Shown here: positions 52,901-61,517 of the stretch, piece after piece
Layout: each line of letters starts with the position of its first letter
Position numbering within the stretch: position 1 is the stretch's first letter
Origin: JBAXQQ01 sp037131695
Lineage (GTDB): Bacteria > Armatimonadota > Hebobacteria > CAIYQO01
DNA: 64,000 nucleotides
Direction of reading: 5' to 3'
Assembly: GCA_964638715.1 (NCBI GenBank)
Contig: CAZWZF010000008.1
Span: forward strand, 62,001-126,000
Notes under the pieces: generated by a model
Told to the model about the DNA's origin: nothing
The model's input: only the letters and a program-made list of their open reading frames with translations
Database searches by the model: none
Program-made: the position numbers and the translations under genes

Positions 52901-55598
52901 AACTGCGGACAGTGACAGCGATGGCAGGATTTTGCAGTTTAGTCATTGGAATACCTGTCATCTGCGCAGTCAGAATCTCACCAACAACAAGCGGTTGTTT
53001 CAGGACAGTAATAAGAGTGTCACCATCATAAATTCGTGTTGTGAATGTATAATTTCCTGCTGCGGTGTCTGATGAAATTGATATTGGCAAATCAATATTG
53101 CTGACTTTACCAACTTCAACATTAACTGTTTTTGTTTCTACTTTCGGCCAGGTTCCGTCTACCGTGGCGACAATCTTCGCGGTAAACGCTTTGTTGAATA
53201 TTGCCGGCAATGTTAAAACTGCCTTACCTGATGACCCACGTGCTATTGATGGTAATATCAAACCACCATCAACAGATTTTAATATTCCGGTGGCGGTTTT
53301 CGCGTTATATAATCCTGTGACTTCTTTATCAAAAATCAATACCATCGGGTCAAGTGTGGCGACCACCATTGACGCACCGGCAGGGGTAATACGGTCGGTG
53401 CGACCATAAATATCCTGCATGGTATATTGCGCGTCCGCATTTACTGTGAATGTTGTTGGGGTACCAGGTTCACGCATATATAGATAACATATAGTCTTAC
53501 CATCACGGGCGTAAACGTATGCAATTGTTTTATCAGTTGGTTGAAATGCCAATTTAAAATCCGCGCATTCTACTGCCTGTACAAAATTATAATACGCCAT
53601 TGTTTTCATCATTGGCATCAGTGACGCGCCGCGCTGGTCAGTACCAAAAGCACCGCGTCCCCAATTATTATCTTTTATACTATCCGCAACCCGTGGTCGG
53701 TCTACATATTGCATCCACTGAAAACCATCACCGGGGAACTCGCCGCGTAGGATAGCGTTACTACCCAGGTTTGACCCGGCCTCATTAACATACATCAGGA
53801 AATAAGTTATACGATACATGTCATGGGCATGGGCATCAAGCATTGATGTTATCAAGTCGCGACTGCTTTGCAACTGGTCATTACCACCAACAGCAGCAAA
53901 CTCAGTTGATATTAAATGACGTTCAATGCCCAGTTTTTTCAATTCCCTTTGTAATCTCTGCTGTCCATCCCACACAACTCCGGATTGATATACATGGGTA
54001 TCAAAGAAATCTGATACTTCATATAATTTTTCTTTTAATATCAGATTAACACCGTCATCGCCGGCATTAACACCCCAAACCATCATCCCTACCGGCAAAT
54101 CGGGGAACTCTTTTTTAATTGCCGCGTAGGCTTTTCTTTGTAGTTCCAGGGTGCGGGCATCAATAAAACGCTCTAATCCTGAAGGAACCACTTGGACGAT
54201 ACGATTTTTATTGGCGCGAATGTAGGCAACAATATATTCCACATAGCCATCTATCTCAAAACCTTTGCAACCGGGATGAAATGGGTCATCTATAATAGCC
54301 CAATCCGGAGCGTTTCTTGACATATCCCCCCATGGGTGATTTGGAGTTCTGCCGCGAATCTGTTCAAGGTTTGGACAATATACCATCTTGGGAAACTCTG
54401 GATCGGGTTTAATAGTTATCGGTCCGCCTTTCACGGGTTGCGCGTTTCTCCAACCATTATAATCCCAGTTATGCACTAAAGATGTGCCCATCTTATCCAA
54501 CAGTGACTGCCCTTCATGCTTTGAATCACTATTCTTAAATCCCCCGCCTTCAGCAAAAGATATAAAACGGCATTTATCGTATTCATTTACCCCGGTTTTT
54601 CGCGGATTCACCACAGCATAAGTGATTGTGTCTTCAGCAATCACCTTGTCACCATCCAACAATTTTGCATTCAGGAAAAATTCACGCCCAACTTCTTTTG
54701 CTGATTCATCAGCTATTAAAGTTGACAGACGCAAATTTTGTGTGCGTTTCGGGTCAAGATGCCGGTCAACAACCGGTGCCGCACCATCAAAAGCAATCTC
54801 GCCACTAGCAATTTTAAATTTCTCATAATCAGTTATTTCATACCGTATCACTGGCTTCTGTAGAGTTCCAATCGGCTTTTTATCATTGGCATACAATAAA
54901 AAGTCAAATCTGAAAGGATCATCAGAAAAGAAAAGATTAGCGTTTTCCGCCGTACTGACTTCTAACGAATATCGGCTTGCGGCTGATGTTGTTTTTACCT
55001 GCGCAACATTTGCTGCGACATCTGATACTGCTATGCGGACATCGGTGAAATAACATTCACCACGACTCATAGCCTTTGGCCAGCACAATCGCAAACGAAA
55101 AAAATCACCAGTTACATTTTTAACAGCATTGTAATTTTTCCATAACAGACCTTCCTTTGTCATAGTGTGGCGAAATTGCGGTATTTGCCGTTTATCATCC
55201 CAGGGCAGCCAGGTCCAATCGCCGCCGTTATTTGCCAATTTACCATCTTTATCACAGGGGATAATTTCAAATGCGGCAGAATATGAAAAATCTTTCTGTG
55301 CGTCATAATTATCCGCACCCCACAGACTGATCTTTACCGGCTTACCGGGATTTTTAAGTACCGGACTAAGCCAGGCGCTATCCGCCTCTTCGTCTTTTAA
55401 TTGTTTTATAAGCAGACTTTTACCACCGGCGCGCCGGGTGATATCAGAAACGGTGGCATTGTTCACCGCAGTCCAATCCTTGCCGCCATCAGCAAATGTG
55501 GTTTCGTATAGAACTTCTGCCGCATTGCTTCCAACACCAGCTATTAACGTTACCATACATACCATAAACAGCCTCTTAATAAGATGATTAATACGCAT
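49989..55598 (-). CDS. 1869-aa secreted multidomain protein, putative glycosidase
   Basis: The protein starts with a signal peptide (about 1-26, ending GSNAAEV). It continues with a beta-sandwich (about 27-200), then a region 340-700 with TIM-barrel features of clan GH-A (RFISFAEGGGFK, VGMMVWGVNAGDDG, HLISTEFAAVGGND with Glu near 567 as candidate nucleophile). Ig-like strands fill 760-970. A CBM9-like domain spans about 985-1175 (TVNGDLSDWNLDELI, KLYFAAEITDN). A Lys/Glu/Gln-rich, probably coiled-coil segment spans about 1195-1340. A large C-terminal domain (1386-1869) has its own barrel-like strands (YGWVMPFELN, ISPEVSDQYWIDAG, DLYVYYTSGGSG). I cannot name the family of either putative catalytic part. 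AAGGGGAATGAA precedes the ATG; the gene follows PL8 by 1 base. Confidence 0.75.
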   Translation of the reverse strand: MRINHLIKRLFMVCMVTLIAGVGSNAAEVLYETTFADGGKDWTAVNNATVSDITRRAGGKSLLIKQLKDEEADSAWLSPVLKNPGKPVKISLWGADNYDAQKDFSYSAAFEIIPCDKDGKLANNGGDWTWLPWDDKRQIPQFRHTMTKEGLLWKNYNAVKNVTGDFFRLRLCWPKAMSRGECYFTDVRIAVSDVAANVAQVKTTSAASRYSLEVSTAENANLFFSDDPFRFDFLLYANDKKPIGTLQKPVIRYEITDYEKFKIASGEIAFDGAAPVVDRHLDPKRTQNLRLSTLIADESAKEVGREFFLNAKLLDGDKVIAEDTITYAVVNPRKTGVNEYDKCRFISFAEGGGFKNSDSKHEGQSLLDKMGTSLVHNWDYNGWRNAQPVKGGPITIKPDPEFPKMVYCPNLEQIRGRTPNHPWGDMSRNAPDWAIIDDPFHPGCKGFEIDGYVEYIVAYIRANKNRIVQVVPSGLERFIDARTLELQRKAYAAIKKEFPDLPVGMMVWGVNAGDDGVNLILKEKLYEVSDFFDTHVYQSGVVWDGQQRLQRELKKLGIERHLISTEFAAVGGNDQLQSSRDLITSMLDAHAHDMYRITYFLMYVNEAGSNLGSNAILRGEFPGDGFQWMQYVDRPRVADSIKDNNWGRGAFGTDQRGASLMPMMKTMAYYNFVQAVECADFKLAFQPTDKTIAYVYARDGKTICYLYMREPGTPTTFTVNADAQYTMQDIYGRTDRITPAGASMVVATLDPMVLIFDKEVTGLYNAKTATGILKSVDGGLILPSIARGSSGKAVLTLPAIFNKAFTAKIVATVDGTWPKVETKTVNVEVGKVSNIDLPISISSDTAAGNYTFTTRIYDGDTLITVLKQPLVVGEILTAQMTGIPMTKLQNPAIAVTVRSLSDTTMTGKVSIANKFFGADYEPSVMEQAYTVTPRGTTEIRFPISREQANLATSYEMRATIADKSGFNITCEDDVSFQASLKTNTPITVNGDLSDWNLDELIPIPYEKWYNGPRDPKEFSGKFYSRWDDKKLYFAAEITDNVPVVNGKEQLFWNDDNIMFCLYPWAWHMGESLNTGYYREHLGPIQGGKASFLRAGYVPSGPAMPDGAEIAVKRTDTGWIYEWAYTKASLYPIKLEKGGAFRLSMSVWDQHDTNKKTQEDWGKFSWLTFSGFNSSVNALPNLWRQFQMVDNTEALEAVWKSSVNKTAQQRQAIEKFALDGTCDNAVFTAKQAKYKGKIEALKAADAELNAWAAKDQKCIESQKLVADLDAEIAKMRNENKTETTDYKKIAQRRWQAFVDAQKVRNDHATPEHQQMREDINNMKSELIIDALYNLDTVPAVKTMTDKYRTSITEQQMALTAYNKERGMTTPIAYLQTQPKPYFKPGNKLPPLTRYGWVMPFELNKEFADNWGYALPSGGYLSSQRLKQIANPESDLAKTISLMKANPGKYKLEVTCDRFDPPNPPADLWTRDKDGILLNAQAKSLDGTEWHPGMNTVISPEVSDQYWIDAGAGRAKPIAEIRKLVPVSIILNGGEWGLGVWGFAGSVWMQDPKIKKAIDEYKAKGLSRIEYLDDKTGNAQKLIANEVKKAVPDRDLYVYYTSGGSGHKDRYWGWADWGPSYKPMRGVSDQPSIECYLHSMNTGFDGNQDLLSMSLNAIGQQLALGDTLSYNWFWAKRYDTSMRQYRGFLKCMYVMGTLGGNAGTYNQPDFNASFKLNTVPDWMMQQMALGHVHALFTHLEDYIRNGDLVDEGKYKHIWSVEQPAYELLPKELEKTVIAKGKVNVLPMGRPFRVVARKHRNKAEWLVEAWTADTKGGEDKQYDATVNIPGAGEITLKARVGGSTYLVSLADGKPVAKLLDPDEDNPSAGFKM

Positions 55599-55599
55599 T

Positions 55600-58500
55600 T
55601 CATTCCCCTTTATGCAAAATTATTTCAGAAGTCATACCATAAGCACAGGTAAACTCCAGCACTGTTACCGAGTTTCTTGTTTCTTTGACAATTACATTTT
55701 CACAAAACTTTGGCATTATCCATTTTCCGTGCAACTCTACACGGACAATTGACGAACGTGCAGGTGTGGCATTCGCTTCATCGTCCAGATACCCCATGTT
55801 TCGACGTTTAGGAAGCCGCAGGTCGGGATCGGCAAGACTTAATATAACATTATCCGCGTTTTCTTTAACCATTATCATCACCGGGGTATCTGTCTTACGC
55901 ACTATTCCATATGGAATTACCCAGTCAGTTTCAAACAATGCATACGCGGTCGTATGCTGTGTTAAATGTTCAATTATATGCGCCTGATGATTTTGCAGTA
56001 ATACCCGGTATGGTAACGTGTTAGCGTATTTACTTAATGACGCAGCATCTGTTTGAACCAGCATTACATATTCATAACGGACAGAACCATAACCATCATC
56101 TTTTGGGGCATGTCCATGGTCAAGCCAACAAGTGCTGAATGCGCCTGTTGTGTCACCCTTATTCCACGCGTCACGTGATTGCTGCATATTGCGCGTCAGT
56201 TTTACACTGCCAGCATCAGGAATTATATAACCATTGTTATATGAATCAATTATTGTCAGCTTTTCACTTTCTTTTCCATGAAATTCATACGGAAAATCAG
56301 TTATTGATTCACCATTTATCTGAATCGGCATCTTTTCATCAGGCATCCAGTTTTGAAACAGCGTAGTTTCAGTTGTATGTTCAACATCACTATTCTGAAT
56401 ATTTGAACCAAGGCAAATAATTTCATTATCAAAGAAGAAATAACTTTTATAAGCACGGAATGATGGGTCATGATAATGCTCATGCAGTTTCAGCACGAAC
56501 ATACCATTTTTATTCTCGCTGCTGACACCGCCGACAAAAGTCGCGTTGGAGAAAAACCGGCAAGCCCAGCTTGATTTCGGGTCATAATTTTCGTTAAGGG
56601 TAAGGTGCTTTGTGGTCGCCCCCGGCCACCGGCACCAATCCCAACCTTTATCCAGATTCCACCCACTTGATACCGGATTCACCGGGTCGCCATGGGTAAT
56701 AGTCTGCAAAGTGCCATAACTCCAATAGCGCGCGAAAACATTTTCCTCTATCATTGCCCACATTTTGGGATGCATCTCAAAATCCCATACATATTGGCTC
56801 CAACCCTTAACCGCCGCCATCCAATTTTTGCGTCGGTGAATAGCCAACGCCCCCCAAGGTTTGCTCCAAAATCCATGTAGAGGCGGAGTGGCAGGCAAGT
56901 TTAGGTCAACGAGTTCCTGCATAATCTGCAGGCGACCTGGGGTCTGATAAAAAAGAAACTTCCCCTGTTGTGCATCCAGATCCACGCTCATAATCTGCGG
57001 CAGATAATTGGTACCCTTATCACCCTCCCCAAGATATGCGCAATTTGGGTCCCATAACCGCATGAAGATTCCAGCCAGGTCCGCATCTATCGTTTCACCC
57101 GCAAGCGCCAGGTAGGCATAGGCTGAGAGTATCCTTATCCCGGGACGCGGCATACGCCCCATCACAGTGTATGGAATGTCATATTTATTAGTGAGAATAT
57201 CTTGCGTCAGTAATGCCTTTTTGAGATTGGCAACGCTCTCTGGAGCAGCGGCGAAATCGGTGCCGTGCAGCAACCAGACGATGAGCGAACAGAATTCATA
57301 AGCGCAGACGGTATAGGCACCTGCATAGATCGCCTGATGATGAAACCCCAGTCCGTCAGGTTTGATTAGTCCGGTAAAACGCGGCGAAATCCTCAGCGCG
57401 TCATTATACCAGTCCAGCCAGCCATTCATATACTGCACCTTTTGCGGTGTATCATCCATGGCCAGAATCATCGCCAGCGAGGTGAACATAACAGAACGCA
57501 AAGCGTCGGCGTTGGTCTCAACATATTCCTCATCGAATCGTGTAAAGGTCTTGCCAAAGGTCAGATACCAAAATGCCGCGCGTACCGCGGTATCATGCCG
57601 ATCCGTGGCGCGAAGTTCATCCCGCATCAAAACAACGGCATGGCAATAAGGCGCAAAGCCGAGGGGAAGCAACCACATATCCCCCAACGCACTGCCTTCA
57701 CCCCAACCCTGGTCATGGATGTAATCAAACAAATCCAGCACTGTCTGACATGCGGTTTCGTTGCCGTTGACCTTGTAGTCGAACACCAACGGCATGAGGA
57801 TGTCATAAAACATGTGTTTAAAACTGGTGGAACTTCCAAAGTTCTTCACCAATCCTGGCCCGATAATGCGTCCGTGCTCATCCCTGACAATGCCCAGCGC
57901 CTCAAGTTCTGACCAGCCACGACGAATGTAGGTCTGAAACTGCTCAGCGCCACCTCGCAACACCGGACGGCTCAAATCCGGTTGGTCACCAACCAGCCAT
58001 TTGTGGTAACGCGCCAAAATTGTAGCAAAATCCCGTTTTTGTGTTTCCGTCACTGTTTCCGGCAATGGCAGACTCGGGCACTGCCAGGAATAATACAGTG
58101 GCCAATGCTGGCACCAGCCACCAAGGCTGCCACTATATTCAGGTATCTGATAATCAGCGCTGCGTTGGGCAGACATATTCGATGAAATGATAATATTATC
58201 CAAATAAATACAGCCTGATTTTTTTGATACCGGCGGGATAATTTCCATTTTTTCAATAGTACCACCTAAGTTCTCAGCCTTCGCGTCTGCCTCAAACTGC
58301 ACCTGGAACATTCGCCATCCAGAATAATTCAAGCCGAATCTAAATATATAACGCGGGTTACCTGTTTCTAAATCCTCATCAGAACCCAAACAAAATATCA
58401 ACTTGTCATCCACAGGATTTTCATTGTAAATCCAACCACTAATCCCAGCCTGCGGGTATTCCGGGACAGATAATGACAGGCCATCACAAACTAATATTCC

Positions 58501-58647
58501 GCCGATACCCCATTTCCACTCCAGCGATTGCCGACCATCTTTAAAATGACATGTCGAAATTTGCAATTCACCAGCATTTTTTGTATGCCAATTAGTTGGT
58601 ACAGATTTTTCTTCAAATGATTCTGATAATGATGAGGAAGATTTCAT
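55600..58647 (-). CDS. PL8-family lyase, chondroitin-sulfate-ABC-like
   Basis: The protein has 1015 aa, the usual length of chondroitin ABC lyases. The N-terminal lyase jelly-roll (1-165) shows SFEEKSVPTNW and QSLEWKWG. The alpha-toroid (about 190-580) carries PDGLGFHHQAIYAGAY, where His436/His437 and Tyr441 or Tyr445 are catalytic candidates, and GRMPRPGIR with Arg497/Arg501. C-terminal beta-sheets follow. In ABC lyase I the Tyr is seven residues after the His; here Ala holds that place if His437 is aligned, whereas His436 to Tyr445 matches the AC-lyase spacing. No signal peptide is visible, unusual for this family. AAAGG precedes the ATG. Confidence 0.82.
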   Translation of the reverse strand: MKSSSSLSESFEEKSVPTNWHTKNAGELQISTCHFKDGRQSLEWKWGIGGILVCDGLSLSVPEYPQAGISGWIYNENPVDDKLIFCLGSDEDLETGNPRYIFRFGLNYSGWRMFQVQFEADAKAENLGGTIEKMEIIPPVSKKSGCIYLDNIIISSNMSAQRSADYQIPEYSGSLGGWCQHWPLYYSWQCPSLPLPETVTETQKRDFATILARYHKWLVGDQPDLSRPVLRGGAEQFQTYIRRGWSELEALGIVRDEHGRIIGPGLVKNFGSSTSFKHMFYDILMPLVFDYKVNGNETACQTVLDLFDYIHDQGWGEGSALGDMWLLPLGFAPYCHAVVLMRDELRATDRHDTAVRAAFWYLTFGKTFTRFDEEYVETNADALRSVMFTSLAMILAMDDTPQKVQYMNGWLDWYNDALRISPRFTGLIKPDGLGFHHQAIYAGAYTVCAYEFCSLIVWLLHGTDFAAAPESVANLKKALLTQDILTNKYDIPYTVMGRMPRPGIRILSAYAYLALAGETIDADLAGIFMRLWDPNCAYLGEGDKGTNYLPQIMSVDLDAQQGKFLFYQTPGRLQIMQELVDLNLPATPPLHGFWSKPWGALAIHRRKNWMAAVKGWSQYVWDFEMHPKMWAMIEENVFARYWSYGTLQTITHGDPVNPVSSGWNLDKGWDWCRWPGATTKHLTLNENYDPKSSWACRFFSNATFVGGVSSENKNGMFVLKLHEHYHDPSFRAYKSYFFFDNEIICLGSNIQNSDVEHTTETTLFQNWMPDEKMPIQINGESITDFPYEFHGKESEKLTIIDSYNNGYIIPDAGSVKLTRNMQQSRDAWNKGDTTGAFSTCWLDHGHAPKDDGYGSVRYEYVMLVQTDAASLSKYANTLPYRVLLQNHQAHIIEHLTQHTTAYALFETDWVIPYGIVRKTDTPVMIMVKENADNVILSLADPDLRLPKRRNMGYLDDEANATPARSSIVRVELHGKWIMPKFCENVIVKETRNSVTVLEFTCAYGMTSEIILHKGE

Positions 58648-58657
58648 ATTACTACCT

Positions 58658-59719
58658 TTATCTGATAATTAATTTACGCAATGCTTTGTCATTCACCCAT
58701 CCCTGCGCACTGGCGAACCAGAAACGGGTTTCGGAAGTTCCCTGTTTTAATAAATCACCGGCAAAATCAACGTAATCCGGATAATCTTTGTTCTCACCGA
58801 AAAGAAATGGAATATATATTATATCATCACCAAATAGCCGATGAATTTCTTTAAACGGCGTAAATGGATAATGGAACTCCAGGCTGTGTATTTTTATTCC
58901 AGACTCTTTTAATGCCGGTAGATGTTGCGCATAACTGCCGCAGCAATGAATTTGTAAACCGCCGAACGCATCCGCAATTCGGCGCAGACAGGGAATCTCA
59001 AAATCACGGTAAATATCCGGACTGAGCAACGGCATCATATCCTGAGTCAGTGACGCTCCCAATTCCTCCGGTAAAAATGTATAGGGCCAAATGCTGCCGA
59101 TAACTTTCCCACCACCTATTTCTTTGCGAAATCGTTTGTGATATTCAATCAATGTGGTAGTGATGGAATCCAACGCAGCGTGAATTGCATCCGGTTCCTC
59201 ATACATGGTAATCATCAACTCAGTCTGCTCCATCACCAGTGCCAGTGTATTCATCGGTCCCTGAAAATCCGGGGTGCGGGTAAATATCGCGTCAGACTGT
59301 AATTTGTCACAAACTAACCAGTATAAATCAACCGCCATTTTAAAATCAGAATCTTCATACGAACAAGCCTGTAATTTTGGGAGATCATTAACGTCATTAA
59401 TTACCGATTCTATATGCACCCCACCGCCTTCCGCGGGTGGTATCACCTTGCCGCCATACATTTTAGCGGTACTGATGGTGCCGAAATCCGGATATATCGC
59501 CGGTAATATAAACTGCTCATCAGACTCAATGTCAGCACGAATGCATTCCGCGGCAGCAGTTGCCACTTCATCCAAATTGAAATGTTCACGATCCAACATT
59601 TGCCGGTAAGCCGGTGGAACAACCATGCTGACTATTGGCCCGGTGATTTCTCCCTGCCAATATGACCTATAATATTCCAGTGTTTCTTTATAATTTGCAA
59701 TTTGGTTAACGGCGGTCAT
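58658..59719 (-). CDS. URO-D-fold protein, putative methyltransferase-like
   Basis: The 353-aa protein belongs to the uroporphyrinogen-decarboxylase superfamily. H258-C-C260-G in LQIHCCG resembles the H-x-C zinc site of MtaA-type methyltransferases, but I find no later Cys equivalent to Cys366 of the 6529 protein, so the site may be incomplete. The N-terminal third (YKETLEYYRSYWQGE, VPPAYRQMLDREHF) differs from the other two copies. The function is unknown. It is 10 bases before the PL8 lyase gene and 13 bases after a sulfatase gene, so it is co-expressed with them. The ribosome-binding site is weak. Confidence 0.75.
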   Translation of the reverse strand: MTAVNQIANYKETLEYYRSYWQGEITGPIVSMVVPPAYRQMLDREHFNLDEVATAAAECIRADIESDEQFILPAIYPDFGTISTAKMYGGKVIPPAEGGGVHIESVINDVNDLPKLQACSYEDSDFKMAVDLYWLVCDKLQSDAIFTRTPDFQGPMNTLALVMEQTELMITMYEEPDAIHAALDSITTTLIEYHKRFRKEIGGGKVIGSIWPYTFLPEELGASLTQDMMPLLSPDIYRDFEIPCLRRIADAFGGLQIHCCGSYAQHLPALKESGIKIHSLEFHYPFTPFKEIHRLFGDDIIYIPFLFGENKDYPDYVDFAGDLLKQGTSETRFWFASAQGWVNDKALRKLIIR

Positions 59720-59732
59720 ATTATCTCACTTT

Positions 59733-61259
59733 TTATAAATAATTCAGTTGATTTATTCCTGCCCGATATGCCGGACCTGCGGTATTTGATTCTTTACCAT
59801 CTTCAACAGTCTTGTAATTATAAGGTTTATTTGCCCAGTCAACGGCAGGCCAAACGCTGACAACCCGGGTGGTGTCAATCAACCATTCCAATAAACGTTT
59901 TCTGCCTTCTGCTACCACATCGCGATAAGACAAGTTATCAAATAAATTGGTTGTTTCATTCGGATCAGTTCTAATATTATATAATTCGCCAAACTCTTCA
60001 CCACCAAACATTTGCGGTTGGTAATGCACCATTCGCCATTCATCCCAACGGATAGCCTTGCTCCAGGGATTTTCTGTTACCGCGACTGACCTGACCGAGG
60101 TTTCATCTCCACTTAATAAAGTGGAAATGTCTTTGCCATCCACAGTCTCCATTGCCGGTAATCCACACAACGCGGTTATTGTCGGGGTAAGGTCGATATT
60201 TTCTACTAACTGATGACTTACATGCCCACCCTTTGTAACACCGGGAACGCGCCAGATATACGGAACACGACAAACAGCCTGAGAACAAATACCTGGTGCT
60301 TTTTCTGGAACGCCGAAAGTACCGGAATACGCGCCATGGTCACTGCCATAAATTACAATGGTATTATCCGCCAATCTGTTTTGGTCAAGGTAATCAAGAA
60401 GTTGACCTAACGCAAAATCAACCTGGGTTATACAAGCCAGATATCCATGCCACACCCGACGGCGAACGTTTTCTACACCTTTTGGATCAATTAACCCTTC
60501 CCACGTCTTACCACGCTGTACCATTTGCTGAAAATGCGGCGGACGTTTTGAGGTGTCCTGATTTATTGTCTCTGGTAATTCCAAATCATCAGGATACATG
60601 TCCCAAAATATCTGATCGGGGGTATAACACTGATGTGGCCTGGGTAACGAAACCTGCATACAGAAAAGTTTACCGGCTTTTTGCGATTCACCCATAAACT
60701 CTATAGCTTTTTTTACACACCATCCTTCTACGCTGTGTTCATATGGTAATTGTGATGGTCGGGCTTCATCTTGTTGCGCACCACTGAACTCCGGCAAAGT
60801 AATGCTATCTTCTTTATCGCGTATACCCAATTCCCGCAGATAATCAAAATATGCCGAACTATTACATTCAAACTTGCCACCGTAATTATATGACTCAGCA
60901 TATAAATCTACCTGGTTTAGCAGCCAGTCCTGCGGGTCGTTCGGCGTATGCAGTTTACCAATACCAGCAGTCCGATATCCATTTGATTTAAAATGACCAA
61001 GAAAACCCGGCAAATGGTCAGGACTGGGACCGGATAAACCATAAATGCCGTGGTTGTGGCAATACTGCCCGGTAAAAAATGACATGCGACTGGGGGTACA
61101 GATAGGGTTTTGCGTATATGCATCGGTAAAACGCACCCCTTCAGCAGCTAACCTGTCCATATTAGGAGTAATCGCCTGCGGATGACCTTCGTAACCAGTA
61201 CAGGCAGCCTGGTGTTGGTCAGATATTACAAATATAATATTATATGGTGTATTCGGCAT
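59733..61259 (-). CDS. Sulfatase
   Basis: This 508-aa sulfatase carries C54-T-P-S-R58, VISDQHQAACTGYEG and GSDHGAYSGTFG. Its C-terminal part (ELYNIRTDPNETTNLFDN) is standard, followed by an extension of about 60 residues. The first metal segment with DQH instead of DD, together with TFGVPEKAPGICSQAVCR, resembles choline-sulfatase/phosphonate-hydrolase-like branches, but the substrate is open. AAAAGGGGTTAATA precedes the ATG at 61259. No signal peptide is visible. The upstream mini-oxidoreductase ends 12 bases before it. Confidence 0.92.
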   Translation of the reverse strand: MPNTPYNIIFVISDQHQAACTGYEGHPQAITPNMDRLAAEGVRFTDAYTQNPICTPSRMSFFTGQYCHNHGIYGLSGPSPDHLPGFLGHFKSNGYRTAGIGKLHTPNDPQDWLLNQVDLYAESYNYGGKFECNSSAYFDYLRELGIRDKEDSITLPEFSGAQQDEARPSQLPYEHSVEGWCVKKAIEFMGESQKAGKLFCMQVSLPRPHQCYTPDQIFWDMYPDDLELPETINQDTSKRPPHFQQMVQRGKTWEGLIDPKGVENVRRRVWHGYLACITQVDFALGQLLDYLDQNRLADNTIVIYGSDHGAYSGTFGVPEKAPGICSQAVCRVPYIWRVPGVTKGGHVSHQLVENIDLTPTITALCGLPAMETVDGKDISTLLSGDETSVRSVAVTENPWSKAIRWDEWRMVHYQPQMFGGEEFGELYNIRTDPNETTNLFDNLSYRDVVAEGRKRLLEWLIDTTRVVSVWPAVDWANKPYNYKTVEDGKESNTAGPAYRAGINQLNYL

Positions 61260-61263
61260 TATT

Positions 61264-61400
61264 AACCCCTTTTAAATAGCTGGTGGTGTTACCCATTCTT
61301 TATTTTTCTGGATTATAATGTTTTGTGATAATGCAAGCAAACGCGGTTCTAAGTCTGCAAAATCAAGTGTGTTTGGCTGAGTATCACCTTGTGCGCACAT
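61264..61400. repeat. 137-bp direct repeat with the FAD oxidoreductase end, copy 1
   Basis: This segment aligns without gaps to 63334-63470 with about 16 differences (about 88 percent identity by my count). It contains the last 40 or so codons of the oxidoreductase and the following ribosome-binding site. Confidence 0.8.
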
Positions 61401-61499
61401 TGCCGCCACGCAACCTGCCGGGCACCCGCCGCAGACTACGACATCATATTCACCGATTACGGGAATGCAGGACCGATAGTCGAGACTGTTAACGCTCAT
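61272..61499 (-). pseudogene. Internally deleted mini FAD-dependent oxidoreductase
   Basis: The 75-codon frame joins two ends of one gene. Residues 15-30 (IGEYDVVVCGGCPAGC) equal the FAD-binding start of the 62929 copy (IGEYDVDVCGGGPAGC). Residues 34-75 (MCAQGDTQPNTLDFAD, then NKEWVTPPAI) equal the end of the gene at 63342. Several hundred codons are missing, yet the frame is intact. The third Gly of the Rossmann GxGxxG region is Cys. A strong ribosome-binding site (AAGGAG) remains. It is not expected to be an enzyme, but may still be translated. Confidence 0.85.
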
Positions 61500-61517
61500 G
61501 ACAATAACTCCTTACAC

